Assembly: GCF_003012345.1 (NCBI RefSeq)
Contig: NZ_PVRV01000024.1
Location: 575,257 to 639,256, forward strand
DNA length: 64,000 nt
DNA from: Phytohalomonas tamaricis
Lineage (GTDB): Bacteria > Pseudomonadota > Gammaproteobacteria > Pseudomonadales > Halomonadaceae
Reading direction: 5' to 3'
The translations under genes were made by a program, and so were the position numbers. Position 1 is the first letter of the stretch. Each line of letters starts with the position of its first letter. The notes under the pieces were generated by a model that saw only the letters and a list, made by a program, of their open reading frames with translations, was not told the origin of the DNA and searched no databases. Below are positions 1-9,146 of the stretch, piece by piece.

Positions 1-930
1 GGCGTCGATCATCTGCACTATTACGATATCTACCCGCCACTGGTAAAAAGCGACCGCACGTTTTCTATCGAAGAGGCTCGTACGCTGACGCGAACCGCCA
101 CTCAGCCGTTAGGCCACCATTATTCCCAACTGCTCGACAAGGCCACGAACTCACCGTGGACCAGCGTCTATCCCAGTGAAGGCAAGCGTTCAGGCGCGTA
201 CATGAGCGGCTCGGCCTATGACGTTCATCCCTATGTGCTGCTGAACTATAACGGCGATTACGATGATGTCTCCACCTATGCCCATGAATGGGGACATGGC
301 ATTCATTCCATGCTGGCTAGCGAATCTCAGCCGTATGAAACCGCCGATTATTCCATTTTCACTGCAGAAGTGGCTTCAACAACCAATGAGGATCTTTTGA
401 TCGACTACATGCTAAAACATGCCAAAAATGATCAAGAGAAGCTGTTCTATATTGGTCAGGCGCTTGAGTCGATTCGTGGCACCTTCTTTCGACAGACGCA
501 ATTCGCCGAGTTCGAGCTTGCCATTCATGAAGCAGCCGAAAAGGGTACACCCCTTTCAGGTGAGCGCATGACCCAACTATATGGCGATATTCTCAAGAAA
601 TATTACGGCGTCGATCAGGGCATTACCGATATCGATCCCAGCTATTTCATTGAGTGGGCCTATATTCCTCATTTCTATTACAACTTTTATGTTTATCAGT
701 ATGCGACATCGATTACGGCAGCCCATTATTTTGCCGACCATGTAATCCATGGTGGAGAGCAGGCGAGAGACAATTATCTTAATGTGCTTTCGCAAGGAGG
801 AGCGGAGAGTGGCTATGACCTGTTGAAAAATGCCGGTGTCGATTTAGCCACAGCCAAACCTTACGATGATCTGATGGATCACATGAATGCACTCATGGAT
901 CAGGCTGAAGCGATTCTGGACAAGTCATGA
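1..930 (+). CDS. M3-family oligoendopeptidase (PepF-like), 3' part
   Basis: The reading frame is open from base 1, so the N-terminal part lies outside the window; about 309 residues are visible. The zinc-binding HEWGH motif of M3 (thimet/PepF) metallopeptidases is at visible residues 95-99 (nt 283-297), and the downstream helical catalytic fold ends with a normal TGA at 928. Family members are cytosolic enzymes that degrade short peptides. A hairpin terminator follows directly. The match to oligoendopeptidase F rather than PrlC/Dcp is judged from the surrounding residues and is likely, not certain. The window edge is the only reason for the truncation; there is no sign of a frameshift. Confidence 0.88.
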   Translation, partial: GVDHLHYYDIYPPLVKSDRTFSIEEARTLTRTATQPLGHHYSQLLDKATNSPWTSVYPSEGKRSGAYMSGSAYDVHPYVLLNYNGDYDDVSTYAHEWGHGIHSMLASESQPYETADYSIFTAEVASTTNEDLLIDYMLKHAKNDQEKLFYIGQALESIRGTFFRQTQFAEFELAIHEAAEKGTPLSGERMTQLYGDILKKYYGVDQGITDIDPSYFIEWAYIPHFYYNFYVYQYATSITAAHYFADHVIHGGEQARDNYLNVLSQGGAESGYDLLKNAGVDLATAKPYDDLMDHMNALMDQAEAILDKS

Positions 931-970
931 GAATATAACGTTCCAAACATTTCCTATGCTTCGCTCTCCA

Positions 971-996
971 CTGCCGCCCTCGGGCGGCATTTTTAT
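971..996 (+). terminator. Rho-independent terminator after the M3 peptidase
   Basis: GCCGCC-CTCG-GGCGGC hairpin at 973-988 followed by ATTTTTAT, 40 bp after the stop codon. Confidence 0.85.
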
Positions 997-1647
997 CTCT
1001 GATGTATTTAAGTTTTCGTAGCGGCAAGATGTTTCGATAAGTATTCCCGACGGCTCCTTTTTTATTTGTACACAAAATGTGCAAGCACTGTCTTGACTCT
1101 TTATTTTTGCACCCAAATGTATCGCCACCCAAAATCACCACGGCGGCTTGGCCTTCATGGCAATGAAATCCCACCCATAAACAACTTAAATTCGACACTC
1201 ACGCGTATCTTTAAGATGCCAAACCTTCAAATAAGAATAACGATCATTCATGCGGTATGAAAACCGTCAATGCTATAGACAATAAACTGTCTATTCAGCC
1301 TAACTTATCGTTATTTTTTTAGCTCTAAAAAATATAATAGATAAGTTTTTAATTCATTTAATTTCCAGACTATAAGAAACTAAATAGCACATCGATATCG
1401 CCATTCTAAATTTAAATAGATTTCTATTTTTCATTTAAAAAATGCATAGATTTATGACGACTTTTACTCACCATTGCTGCCGCCTCCCTTCATAGAAACA
1501 AAATCATTTGGCGTATTTAGAACGTACAACAAGTGGCATGTTTGTTGCTAAATAATAGTTGCTCGTCATGAAAAATCTTTTGGGCAATGTCTCGAATAGC
1601 CCGCGTGACGAAGATCATAAAAAAAGCGTTACAACAAAAGAGACAAT
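997..1647. other. AT-rich gene-free region upstream of tonB
   Basis: No convincing gene is seen. From about 1200 to 1620 the base composition drops sharply in GC compared with flanking genes. Positions 1230-1248 match an idealised 19-bp Fur box at only 12 of 19 bases, so iron control of the tonB cluster is possible but weakly supported. The region probably holds the promoter of tonB-exbB-exbD; no single -35/-10 pair stood out enough to report. AT-rich leaders of this kind can also be targets of H-NS-like silencing (inference). Confidence 0.5.
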
Positions 1648-2466
1648 ATGAACGATAACGCCAAGGGAATTTCAGATACACCGACCCGGTTGCCGGCACA
1701 TCGTCGCACGATTTCCGGCTTTGAGATCTCGACGCTGATTGTCGTGTCAGCACTATTGCACGGGCTTTTGTGGTGGTACTGGCACAACACGCCGGACGTC
1801 ATGGCCGAAGCCATGCCTACGCAAGCGTCTGAAGCTTCAGAGGTGATGGTGACGCTCACCAGCGCACCACCGCCCGCGCCAGAACCGCCTCCTCCTCCGC
1901 CGATACCAGAGGTCAAGCAGACTCAGGTAGTAGATGAACATGCAGTCAAGCCGCCCGAAGAGAAGGTGGTCGAAAAAGAGCCACCGCCTAAACCTGAGCC
2001 CAAGCCGGAACCCAAACCCGAGCCGAAGCCAAAACCCAAGCCTGAACCTAAGCCTGAGCCCAAACCGGCTCCCAAGCCGACGCCAGCACCAAAGCCCAGC
2101 CGGCCCGCGCCGCAGCCGACCAAACAGGCCCCGTCGTCTCAGCAGCGGGCAAGCAGCGCCAAGGCGGCACCGTCCAACAAGGTAACCCCGGCCGTTTCCG
2201 GGATGCAGAGCCTGGGCAATCCACCGCCGAGCTACCCATCGCTTGCGCTAAGGCGTGGCTATGAGGGCAATGTCACGCTGCAGATTCTTGTATTGCCTGA
2301 TGGCAGTGCGGGTCAGGTCCAGGTCACCAAGTCGAGCGGTCATCGTGAACTCGATGAGGCTGCGGTTGAAACCGTACGTAAATGGCGTTTCAAACCGGCC
2401 ATGCGCGGGAGCACGCCGATCAAGGGATATGCCATCCAGACCATCGCCTTCAAGCTACCGCGCTGA
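1648..2466 (+). CDS. tonB: TonB energy-transducing protein
   Basis: Couples the proton-motive force harvested by ExbB/ExbD to outer-membrane receptors. The 272 residues show the TonB plan: a short cytoplasmic N-terminus, one membrane anchor at about 26-46 with S34 and H38 in the SxxxH arrangement found in TonB anchors, a long proline-rich periplasmic spacer at about 74-160 made of PKPEPKPE-type repeats, and the C-terminal TonB domain (about 190-272, with YPSLALRRGYEG and VRKWRFKPA). AGAGAC precedes the ATG. It heads a tonB-exbB-exbD cluster and lies 1.3 kb upstream of a TonB-dependent receptor, which is its likely client. Confidence 0.95.
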   Translation: MNDNAKGISDTPTRLPAHRRTISGFEISTLIVVSALLHGLLWWYWHNTPDVMAEAMPTQASEASEVMVTLTSAPPPAPEPPPPPPIPEVKQTQVVDEHAVKPPEEKVVEKEPPPKPEPKPEPKPEPKPKPKPEPKPEPKPAPKPTPAPKPSRPAPQPTKQAPSSQQRASSAKAAPSNKVTPAVSGMQSLGNPPPSYPSLALRRGYEGNVTLQILVLPDGSAGQVQVTKSSGHRELDEAAVETVRKWRFKPAMRGSTPIKGYAIQTIAFKLPR

Positions 2467-2511
2467 TGGCAATAGAGCTAACAACAACATTGATTTGCAA
2501 GGAGACTCGTC

Positions 2512-3228
2512 ATGGTAAGCAATAACATCACCGCTCTGATTGTTCCCGGAGTGCTCTGGGCCTTGGTTCTGTTCTCAGTGGTTACCTGGGGCATATTGCT
2601 GATCAAAGGTTTGCAGTTCACCCGTAATAAAGTGGAAAACAAGCGTTTCCAGCGCGCCTTCTGGGAAGCGAAAAGTCTGGAAGAAGGCGAATCCGTAAGC
2701 GATGGTCGCCCTGGCTCAATGGCCGCCATCGCCCGTGCCGGATTTGATGTCGTAACCGGCCGGGACATTTCACCGCGCAATCAGGATCTCGCCCAGAAAA
2801 TAAACCGCTCCGACCGGCTGGAGCGCAGCCTTCGTCAGCAGATTCAGCGTGAGCGCCGGTCACTGGAAGGTGGGCTGGCCATCTTGGCCAGTATCGGTAG
2901 CACCTCGCCGTTCATCGGCCTGTTCGGCACTGTCTGGGGCATCATGGAAGCCTTGATGACCATTGGCGAAACCGGTGAAGCGGGTTTGGACACGGTCGCC
3001 GGCCCCATTGGTCACGCCTTGATTGCCACAGGTGTCGGTATCGCTGTCGCCGTGCCGGCGGTGCTGGTTTACAACTACTTCACTCGTCGCCTCAAGCTCA
3101 CCGTCTCGCTGATGGACGATTTTGCCCACGACTTCTATAGCCTGGCCCAGCAGAGCGCTTTCCAAAGCAAGCTGCCCGTTAATGACAGCAGAGAGATGCC
3201 CGCCCATCAGCAGCCGGTTGGCGTCTGA
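2512..3228 (+). CDS. exbB: ExbB/TolQ-type proton channel subunit
   Basis: Inner-membrane scaffold of the TonB motor. The 238 residues contain a first membrane helix at about 8-30, a cytoplasmic loop, and two further helices at about 126-150 and 165-187 that include the MotA/TolQ/ExbB signature (SPFIGLFGTVWGIM, then GPIGHALIATGVGIAVAVPA). AAGGAG at 2499-2504 sits 7 bp before the ATG. It lies 45 bp after tonB and 41 bp before exbD, consistent with one transcript. ExbB is preferred over TolQ because it sits between tonB and exbD with no tolA, tolB or pal nearby. Confidence 0.95.
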   Translation: MVSNNITALIVPGVLWALVLFSVVTWGILLIKGLQFTRNKVENKRFQRAFWEAKSLEEGESVSDGRPGSMAAIARAGFDVVTGRDISPRNQDLAQKINRSDRLERSLRQQIQRERRSLEGGLAILASIGSTSPFIGLFGTVWGIMEALMTIGETGEAGLDTVAGPIGHALIATGVGIAVAVPAVLVYNYFTRRLKLTVSLMDDFAHDFYSLAQQSAFQSKLPVNDSREMPAHQQPVGV

Positions 3229-3269
3229 TATCGAGATATCCACCTCACGGTGATCCAGGAGAGATGCAG

Positions 3270-3671
3270 ATGGCCTTTTCAAATCATGACGATGATGAAG
3301 TGCTCAGCGAAATGAACGTGACCCCGCTGGTCGACGTCATGCTGGTATTGCTGGTGGTCTTCATTGTCACCGCACCACTGATGACCAACGCGGTACACGT
3401 CAACCTGCCCAAGACCGGCGCCGTAGCGCCTCCGGACCAGAAGGAACCGATGGTCGTCAGTGTTGATGCTGATGGCCATTACTACATCGGCAAGCAGGAG
3501 TTCTCCTTGGAAGTGATGGAACAACAGCTGAAGGATGCCCACGATGCCGATCCCAACCAGGCCGTACAGCTACAGGCCGATGAAGACGTCAATTATGGAC
3601 AGGTCGCCAAGGCGATGGCGGCGCTGGAAAGATCAGGAATTCAAAAAGTTGCCGTACTGACCACGCCCTAA
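3270..3671 (+). CDS. exbD: ExbD/TolR-family proton channel subunit
   Basis: Partner of ExbB in the TonB motor. The 133-residue protein has a short cytoplasmic tail, one membrane helix at about 19-38 with the essential membrane aspartate D22 (PLVDVMLVLL), and a periplasmic domain. Two ATGs are available: 3264 directly abuts AGGAG, while 3270 lies 8 bp from it, so 3270 is chosen. A 141-bp A-rich leader separates it from the receptor gene, which may therefore be co-transcribed or have its own promoter. Confidence 0.94.
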   Translation: MAFSNHDDDEVLSEMNVTPLVDVMLVLLVVFIVTAPLMTNAVHVNLPKTGAVAPPDQKEPMVVSVDADGHYYIGKQEFSLEVMEQQLKDAHDADPNQAVQLQADEDVNYGQVAKAMAALERSGIQKVAVLTTP

Positions 3672-3812
3672 TCAACCAACACCACAAGTGGCTACACAAC
3701 AGAGGAGACACATCACGACAAAGGCATAAGCGGTACACAAACGACAACAAGAAATGACGCAACAAAAGCAATAACGAAGATAACAACGACAACTTCAAGG
3801 AACAGTACAACA

Positions 3813-6689
3813 ATGACAACTTCAACCCCAAAAGGGGCCGGCCGTTCATCGTGCTGGCCGCGTCCCGATGCATCCATCATCGACGCAGCGCCCACAAGGC
3901 GCCCTGATTGGCGAAAGGCTTCTTTCGCGCCAACCTGCCTGTTGATGCTGACATTCGCCCCGTTGGCAAACGCCCAATCCAGTGCCGATGATGACTACAT
4001 CGCGCCTGCCGCTCAGAGCAGTGACGACATCGCGCCTGCCGCGGAAGAGATCGCACCTGCCGGCGGGATTGCCGCGCCTGCCGAACCTGCCGCAGCAGCT
4101 TCACCCGCAGACGCCGTCGTCGCTTCACCAGCGCCGGACTCTCCCACGATCAACCTCAAGCGTGTCGAGGTTACCGGTTCAGCAATTGCCCGCACCGATG
4201 CCGAAACGGCCGTTCCGGTCACCATCATCCAGGCCGATGAACTCAAGCAGCAGGGTATTACCTCGACCGAGGAACTGGTCAGTCAGCTAACCTCCAACGA
4301 TACCAGCGCAGGTCCCGGGCTGGGCACGGGTTCAGCCATTACCGGCGGCGCCTCGTTTGCCAACATGCGGGGTATTGGCTCCAACAAGACCCTGGTGCTG
4401 CTCAACGGGCGCCGCCTTGCCAATAATGCGCTTAATGGCGGTGCCGTCGATCTGAACATGATTCCCTTCGGCGCGATCGAGCGGGTCGAAGTGCTGCGTG
4501 ATGGCGCCTCTGCCATCTATGGCACCGATGCCATCGGCGGGGTTATCAACTTCATCACCAAAAAGGATCTCGACGGCGGCGATATCGAGTTCGGTTATGA
4601 AACGCCCACCCATAGTGGTGGCGGAGACAATGGCGATATCAGCGCGACCTGGGGCAAGGGCAACCTGGAGGAAGATGGCTTCAATTTCATGGGCTCGCTG
4701 ACCTACCGCAAGCAGAACGACCTGGATGCCACCGATCGTAAAAGCATTACCGAAGCCTATGATCCGGCTAACGGCGTCAACTCAACCTCCTCGTTCTCTT
4801 ATCCTGCCAACTATTACCAAGGCAGCCTGGCCAGTAATCCACTCGCTTCGAGCGGCTGTGATAGTGAGGGCCTGATCGACACCGGCAACGGTACTTGTTC
4901 CTACAACTACGTTCGCAATGGCCAGGTCGTTCAGGAGACCGAGAAGACCTCGCTGTATACGCGAGCCAGCGTCAAACTGGCAGAAGATCACACCGCCTCA
5001 CTGTCCTACATGTGGGCGCGCAGCAAGAACATCGCCGTCAGTGCCCCCTCACCCACCTCAGCATATCCCCAGATTCAGCCGGGCACGCCGTTCTTTCCCG
5101 GCAACGGCATCGTCCCTGACACGGTCGGCATCGATCCTACTCAACCGGTTACGGTACGCTGGCGCGGATTACCGGCCGGCAATCGTGTGACCTACAACAC
5201 CAACGACTCCAAACGGCTGGTGCTGGATTTCACCGGGGATTTTTCCGGCTTCAACTATGATACCGCCGTGTCCTACAACCAGAGCACGACCGATATCGAT
5301 TACCGCAGCGGCTATCTCGACGACAGCGTGCTGGAAGACGCCTTCAACAGTGGGCTGATCAACCCCTTCTCGACCGACCCTCTCACGGAAGAAGGCTTGG
5401 CCGCGCTTGAAGCCGCCGAAGTTACCGGCACAGTATGGAAGGCGGAAGGTCAGGTTTACGCCTGGGACGGCAAGCTTAGTCGTGAAATCGGCGACTGGTT
5501 CGGCGCGGGATCATCCGCCATTGCGGTGGGGGCCGAGGCCCGCCATGAGCGTCTTACCCTGGATACCGACGCCGATATTGCTGCACGCGCCACCAGCGGC
5601 GGCCTGTCACCGGATGCCGCGGTCAGCGCGGACCGTGACGTCAAGGGCGTCTATAGCGAAATCAACGTGCCGATTATCGAAGGACTCGAGGTTACCGGCG
5701 CGGTGCGTTATGACGACTATAGCGACGTTGGCGACACGACCAATCCTAAAATTTCATTCCGCTATCAGCCGATTCGTCAGTTCCTGGTCCGCGGCTCCTA
5801 CAGCGAGGGCTTCCGCGCCCCGACGCTTTACGAGCTTTACGATCCCGCCGCACAGACCTACTCGCCCGGCGGCCTCAGCGACCCCGTACTGTGCCCAGGG
5901 GGCACACCTGCCAATGGCGGCGTCGCCAGCCGCGATTGTAATACCCAGTTCCTGAGTGAAAATAGCGGTAATGAGGATCTGGAGCCGGAAGAAGCCAAGA
6001 ACTGGACACTCGGCTTTGTGTTCCAGCCGATGGACAACTTCTCGGCCGGCCTCGATTTCTGGTGGATCGAAATCGACAACATGATCAGCGCTCTGCCGGA
6101 ATCTTATATCCTCGATCACGCCGATCAATACGCCGATTACATCGTGCGCGCCGATGACGGCAGCATCGACTATATCCGCTCGCCCAATACTAACATCGGC
6201 AAGACCAAGACCAACGGTGTCGATGTCTCGGCCAACTACCGGCTGCCAACCAGCATCGGGCTCTTCTCACTCGGCTTTACCGGCACCTATGTCGATCGCT
6301 ACGACTACCAGCAGACGCCCGATGCCAGCTATACCAGCAACGTCGGCCACTATCGGGAGGGCCAAGGCGTTATCTTTCGCTGGAAGCATCGCGTAACGAT
6401 GAGCTGGGCCGATGGCCCCTGGGCGGCCGGTCTCGTCAATCACTACCAGAGCGGCTACGACGACTACGATACTGAAACTCACAGTGAGGTTGCTTCCTAC
6501 ACCACCTGGGATGTGTTGGGCTCCTATCAATTCCTCAAGGGACCGCGCATCACGTTGGGCATGAAAAACATGTTCGACCGTGATCCGCCCTTCTCCAACC
6601 AGGCCGAAGTCGGGCAGAGCGGCTATGACGCACGCTATGCTGATGCCCTGGGCCGTACTATCTACGCTCGTCTGAATTACACCTTTTAA
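3813..6689 (+). CDS. TonB-dependent outer-membrane receptor with long N-terminal extension
   Basis: Active transporter of the outer membrane, 958 residues. The predicted signal peptide is unusually long; a likely cleavage follows LANA at residue 54. An Ala/Pro-rich segment with three IAPA-type repeats (about 60-105) follows, then the plug domain (about 115-255, with NMRGIG, LVLLNGRR and IERVEVLRDGASAIYGTDAIGG) and the 22-strand barrel, which ends in the terminal phenylalanine of beta-barrel proteins (NYTF). The substrate cannot be read from sequence. The plug resembles receptors of the Alteromonadales/Xanthomonas type often sited beside peptidases. The tonB-exbBD cluster lies upstream and a secreted M13 peptidase downstream, so peptide uptake is a reasonable guess. 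Confidence 0.93.
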   Translation: MTTSTPKGAGRSSCWPRPDASIIDAAPTRRPDWRKASFAPTCLLMLTFAPLANAQSSADDDYIAPAAQSSDDIAPAAEEIAPAGGIAAPAEPAAAASPADAVVASPAPDSPTINLKRVEVTGSAIARTDAETAVPVTIIQADELKQQGITSTEELVSQLTSNDTSAGPGLGTGSAITGGASFANMRGIGSNKTLVLLNGRRLANNALNGGAVDLNMIPFGAIERVEVLRDGASAIYGTDAIGGVINFITKKDLDGGDIEFGYETPTHSGGGDNGDISATWGKGNLEEDGFNFMGSLTYRKQNDLDATDRKSITEAYDPANGVNSTSSFSYPANYYQGSLASNPLASSGCDSEGLIDTGNGTCSYNYVRNGQVVQETEKTSLYTRASVKLAEDHTASLSYMWARSKNIAVSAPSPTSAYPQIQPGTPFFPGNGIVPDTVGIDPTQPVTVRWRGLPAGNRVTYNTNDSKRLVLDFTGDFSGFNYDTAVSYNQSTTDIDYRSGYLDDSVLEDAFNSGLINPFSTDPLTEEGLAALEAAEVTGTVWKAEGQVYAWDGKLSREIGDWFGAGSSAIAVGAEARHERLTLDTDADIAARATSGGLSPDAAVSADRDVKGVYSEINVPIIEGLEVTGAVRYDDYSDVGDTTNPKISFRYQPIRQFLVRGSYSEGFRAPTLYELYDPAAQTYSPGGLSDPVLCPGGTPANGGVASRDCNTQFLSENSGNEDLEPEEAKNWTLGFVFQPMDNFSAGLDFWWIEIDNMISALPESYILDHADQYADYIVRADDGSIDYIRSPNTNIGKTKTNGVDVSANYRLPTSIGLFSLGFTGTYVDRYDYQQTPDASYTSNVGHYREGQGVIFRWKHRVTMSWADGPWAAGLVNHYQSGYDDYDTETHSEVASYTTWDVLGSYQFLKGPRITLGMKNMFDRDPPFSNQAEVGQSGYDARYADALGRTIYARLNYTF

Positions 6690-6702
6690 CCACACTCTCC
6701 TT

Positions 6703-6745
6703 GCTCCCCCGCGTCTGGCGCTAGCCGACAGCGGGGGCTTTTTAT
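6703..6745 (+). terminator. Terminator after the TonB-dependent receptor
   Basis: CCCCCGC at 6706-6712 pairs with GCGGGGG at 6731-6737, followed by CTTTTTAT. Confidence 0.85.
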
Positions 6746-6824
6746 CCTTTCAGGCAGTGATACATTGAGACTGTATACGTGTGATGCTTATCATCGACTG
6801 ACCATTACCAGGAATCTTTGCAAC

Positions 6825-8912
6825 ATGACTTCGCTTCTTCGGCTGATCGTCTGTACCGCCGTGGCAAGTACGATTGCCGCTCCACCGCTGTATGCCGATG
6901 CCACATCAAGCACGACAACCTCTTCAGCATCAGCCGCCAGCTCAACCGGCCAGGCGCAGCTCGGCGCCTGGGGCGTTGAATTAAACGCACGAGACACCGC
7001 CATCAACCCTGGCGATGATTTCTACCATTACGTTAACGGCCACTGGCTGGCCACGACCCCTATTCCCGCTGACAAGAGCAACTATGGGGCCTTCACTGAG
7101 CTTGCCGATCAGGCAGAGCAGCAGGTCCATGACATACTTGAGCAGCTCGCGGGGGCGCCCACGCCGCTGGACAGCCCGCAACGTCGCATCGGCGATCTTT
7201 ACAGCGCCTGGATGGACAAAGGCGCCATCGAAGCCGCTGGCCTTGCGCCGATACAGCCCGATTTGCGCCTCATCGACCAGCTCAATGATAAGGCCGGCGT
7301 AGCCCGTCTGATGGGTCAGCCCGGCCTGGGTATTGGCGGTATCGCTGAGCCCTACATCGATATTGATGTCAAGGACACTGATAGCTACGTCACCTATCTC
7401 GGTCAAGCCGCATTGGGATTGCCCACGCGTGATTACTATCTGAGCGACGACCCGCGCTTTCAGAACATCCGCAAAGCGTACCGTGCCTATATCGCCCGGC
7501 TACTCAAGGCCGCTCATGCTTCAAATCCTCAGGCCAGCGCCGATCAGATCCTTGCCCTTGAAACACGCATGGCACAGGTGCAGTGGGCCCCTGCCAAGCA
7601 GCGTAACCGCTCGCTGACCTACAACCCCACCACGCCGGCCGAACTGGCCACCTATGCGCCGGGCTTCCCTTGGCAAGCCTACCTGGAAGCCAGCGGCCTG
7701 CTCACCCAGTCCAAGCTGGTATTGCAGGAAAACGATGCGATCAAGGCGCTGGCACAGATTTTTGCCGATACGCCGTTGAGCGTCTGGAAGCGTTATCTGA
7801 CGTTCTCGCTGCTTAATGCCAACGCCGACTATCTTCCCCAGCAATTCGATCAGGCTCATTTTGACTTCTACGGCAAGACGCTTTCCGGTCAGCCTGAACA
7901 GCGCGCACGCTGGAAGCGCGGCGTTGCGTTGCTCGACGCCTATCTGGGGCAAGCCGTGGGTAAGCTTTATGTGATGCTGCATTTCTCGCCCGATGCCAAG
8001 GCGCAGATGCAAGCCCTGGTGGATAACCTCAAGGCGGCCTATCGTGACCGCATCGAAAACAGCGTGACGTGGATGAGCCCAGAGACCAAGCAGGCCGCGC
8101 TGGCCAAGCTTGATGCTTTCAATGCCAAGATCGCTTATCCCGATAAGTGGGAAACCTATGACGGGATGCGCCTGACGCCTGATCACCTTTACGCTGATAT
8201 CAAGGCCGCGCGCGCCTGGCACTGGCAGGACGATCTCGACAAGCTCGGCAGCCCCATCGACCGTGATGAATGGTTCATGACGCCACAGACTGTCAATGCC
8301 TACTACGAACCCACGCGCAACGAAATAGTATTTCCCGCCGCGATTTTGCAGCCGCCCTTCTTCGACCCGAACGCTGACCCGGCCGTCAACTACGGTGGCA
8401 TCGGCGCCGTCATCGGCCATGAAATGAGCCACGGCTTTGATGATCAGGGACGAAAGTCAGACGGCCATGGCATGTTGCGTGACTGGTGGACACCAAAGGA
8501 CATCGAGAACTTCACTGCCCTGACCGATCGGTTGGGGGCGCAGTATGCCCAGTACGAACCCGTGCCGGGTTACCATCTCGATCCGCAACTGACGATGGGT
8601 GAAAACATCGGTGATCTGGGTGGCCTCAATATCGCTTATGCTGCTTATCATCGCTCACTAAATGGCCAGCCTGCGCCGGTGCTTGATGGTTTCACGGGCG
8701 ATCAGCGCTTTTTCATGGCCTGGGCGCAAGTCTGGCGTCGGCTGTTCCGTGAAGAGGCCATGGTCAACCGGGTCAAGACTGACCCGCACTCACCGTCAGA
8801 ATTTCGTGCCAATGGCGTAGTGCGCAACATGGACGCCTGGTACAAGGCCTTTTATATCAAGCCAGGCGATGCGCTTTATCTCCCACCAGAGGAGCGCGTT
8901 ACCATCTGGTAA
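6825..8912 (+). CDS. Secreted M13 (neprilysin/PepO-like) zinc metallopeptidase
   Basis: Zinc endopeptidase of peptides, predicted periplasmic. The ATG at 6825 is chosen because AGGAA lies 10 bp upstream and it starts a clean signal peptide (cleavage likely after LYA at residue 25); an upstream ATG at 6765 would add 20 residues without signal-peptide character. The 695-residue protein has the M13 N-terminal domain, the zinc motif HEMSH at 532-536, the second zinc ligand in ENIGDLGG (E593), and ends in W as M13 enzymes do. It follows the receptor terminator and probably has its own promoter. Trimming imported peptides is inferred from context only. Confidence 0.92.
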   Translation: MTSLLRLIVCTAVASTIAAPPLYADATSSTTTSSASAASSTGQAQLGAWGVELNARDTAINPGDDFYHYVNGHWLATTPIPADKSNYGAFTELADQAEQQVHDILEQLAGAPTPLDSPQRRIGDLYSAWMDKGAIEAAGLAPIQPDLRLIDQLNDKAGVARLMGQPGLGIGGIAEPYIDIDVKDTDSYVTYLGQAALGLPTRDYYLSDDPRFQNIRKAYRAYIARLLKAAHASNPQASADQILALETRMAQVQWAPAKQRNRSLTYNPTTPAELATYAPGFPWQAYLEASGLLTQSKLVLQENDAIKALAQIFADTPLSVWKRYLTFSLLNANADYLPQQFDQAHFDFYGKTLSGQPEQRARWKRGVALLDAYLGQAVGKLYVMLHFSPDAKAQMQALVDNLKAAYRDRIENSVTWMSPETKQAALAKLDAFNAKIAYPDKWETYDGMRLTPDHLYADIKAARAWHWQDDLDKLGSPIDRDEWFMTPQTVNAYYEPTRNEIVFPAAILQPPFFDPNADPAVNYGGIGAVIGHEMSHGFDDQGRKSDGHGMLRDWWTPKDIENFTALTDRLGAQYAQYEPVPGYHLDPQLTMGENIGDLGGLNIAYAAYHRSLNGQPAPVLDGFTGDQRFFMAWAQVWRRLFREEAMVNRVKTDPHSPSEFRANGVVRNMDAWYKAFYIKPGDALYLPPEERVTIW

Positions 8913-9021
8913 TGAGGGTTAAAAACCAACACAAGGTTTGGAACTGCAATTACAAAGCACTGCTCGCTTCATCGTGACAGGAGACTCGTCGCAGGAAGTT
9001 AATACCTACGGCCTCCATGGA

Positions 9022-9051
9022 GCCCCGGCTTTTCTAGTCCGGGGCATTTTT
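9022..9051 (+). terminator. Terminator between the M13 peptidase and the metal operon
   Basis: GCCCCGG at 9022-9028 pairs with CCGGGGC at 9039-9045 across a 10-nt loop, followed by ATTTTTAT. Confidence 0.85.
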
Positions 9052-9083
9052 ATGCCCCTAAAAAGCCTCTATAAGCGATGGGT

Positions 9084-9115
9084 TTGACCTAGGTGTTACA
9101 CAACGGTTCTATAAT
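9084..9115 (+). promoter_or_regulatory. MerR-type promoter with overlong spacer and operator dyad
   Basis: TTGACC (9084-9089) and TATAAT (9110-9115) are separated by 20 bp, the overlong spacer typical of MerR-activated promoters. Centred in the spacer is a dyad, ACC-n3-GTGT-T-ACAC-n3-GGT (9087-9107), with every specified base symmetric. This predicts activation by the MerR protein encoded just downstream and transcription of merR, the ATPase and the small peptide as one autoregulated unit. It also rules out the upstream GTG-like start at 9093, which lies inside the promoter. Confidence 0.9.
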
Positions 9116-9146
9116 AACACTATCACGACACCATGGGATGACCGTC

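Noticed and set aside
3877..4290. Three overlapping frames within the receptor N-terminal region
   Set aside because: They are GC-rich shadows of the receptor coding frame, with no ribosome-binding site or recognised domain.
7521..8432. 303-codon frame antisense to the M13 peptidase
   Set aside because: Fully overlaps the peptidase, whose zinc motifs prove the sense frame; a typical shadow in GC-rich sequence.
9093..9146. Extended N-terminus for the MerR regulator
   Set aside because: The extension lies inside the MerR promoter and operator, so it cannot be translated from that transcript.
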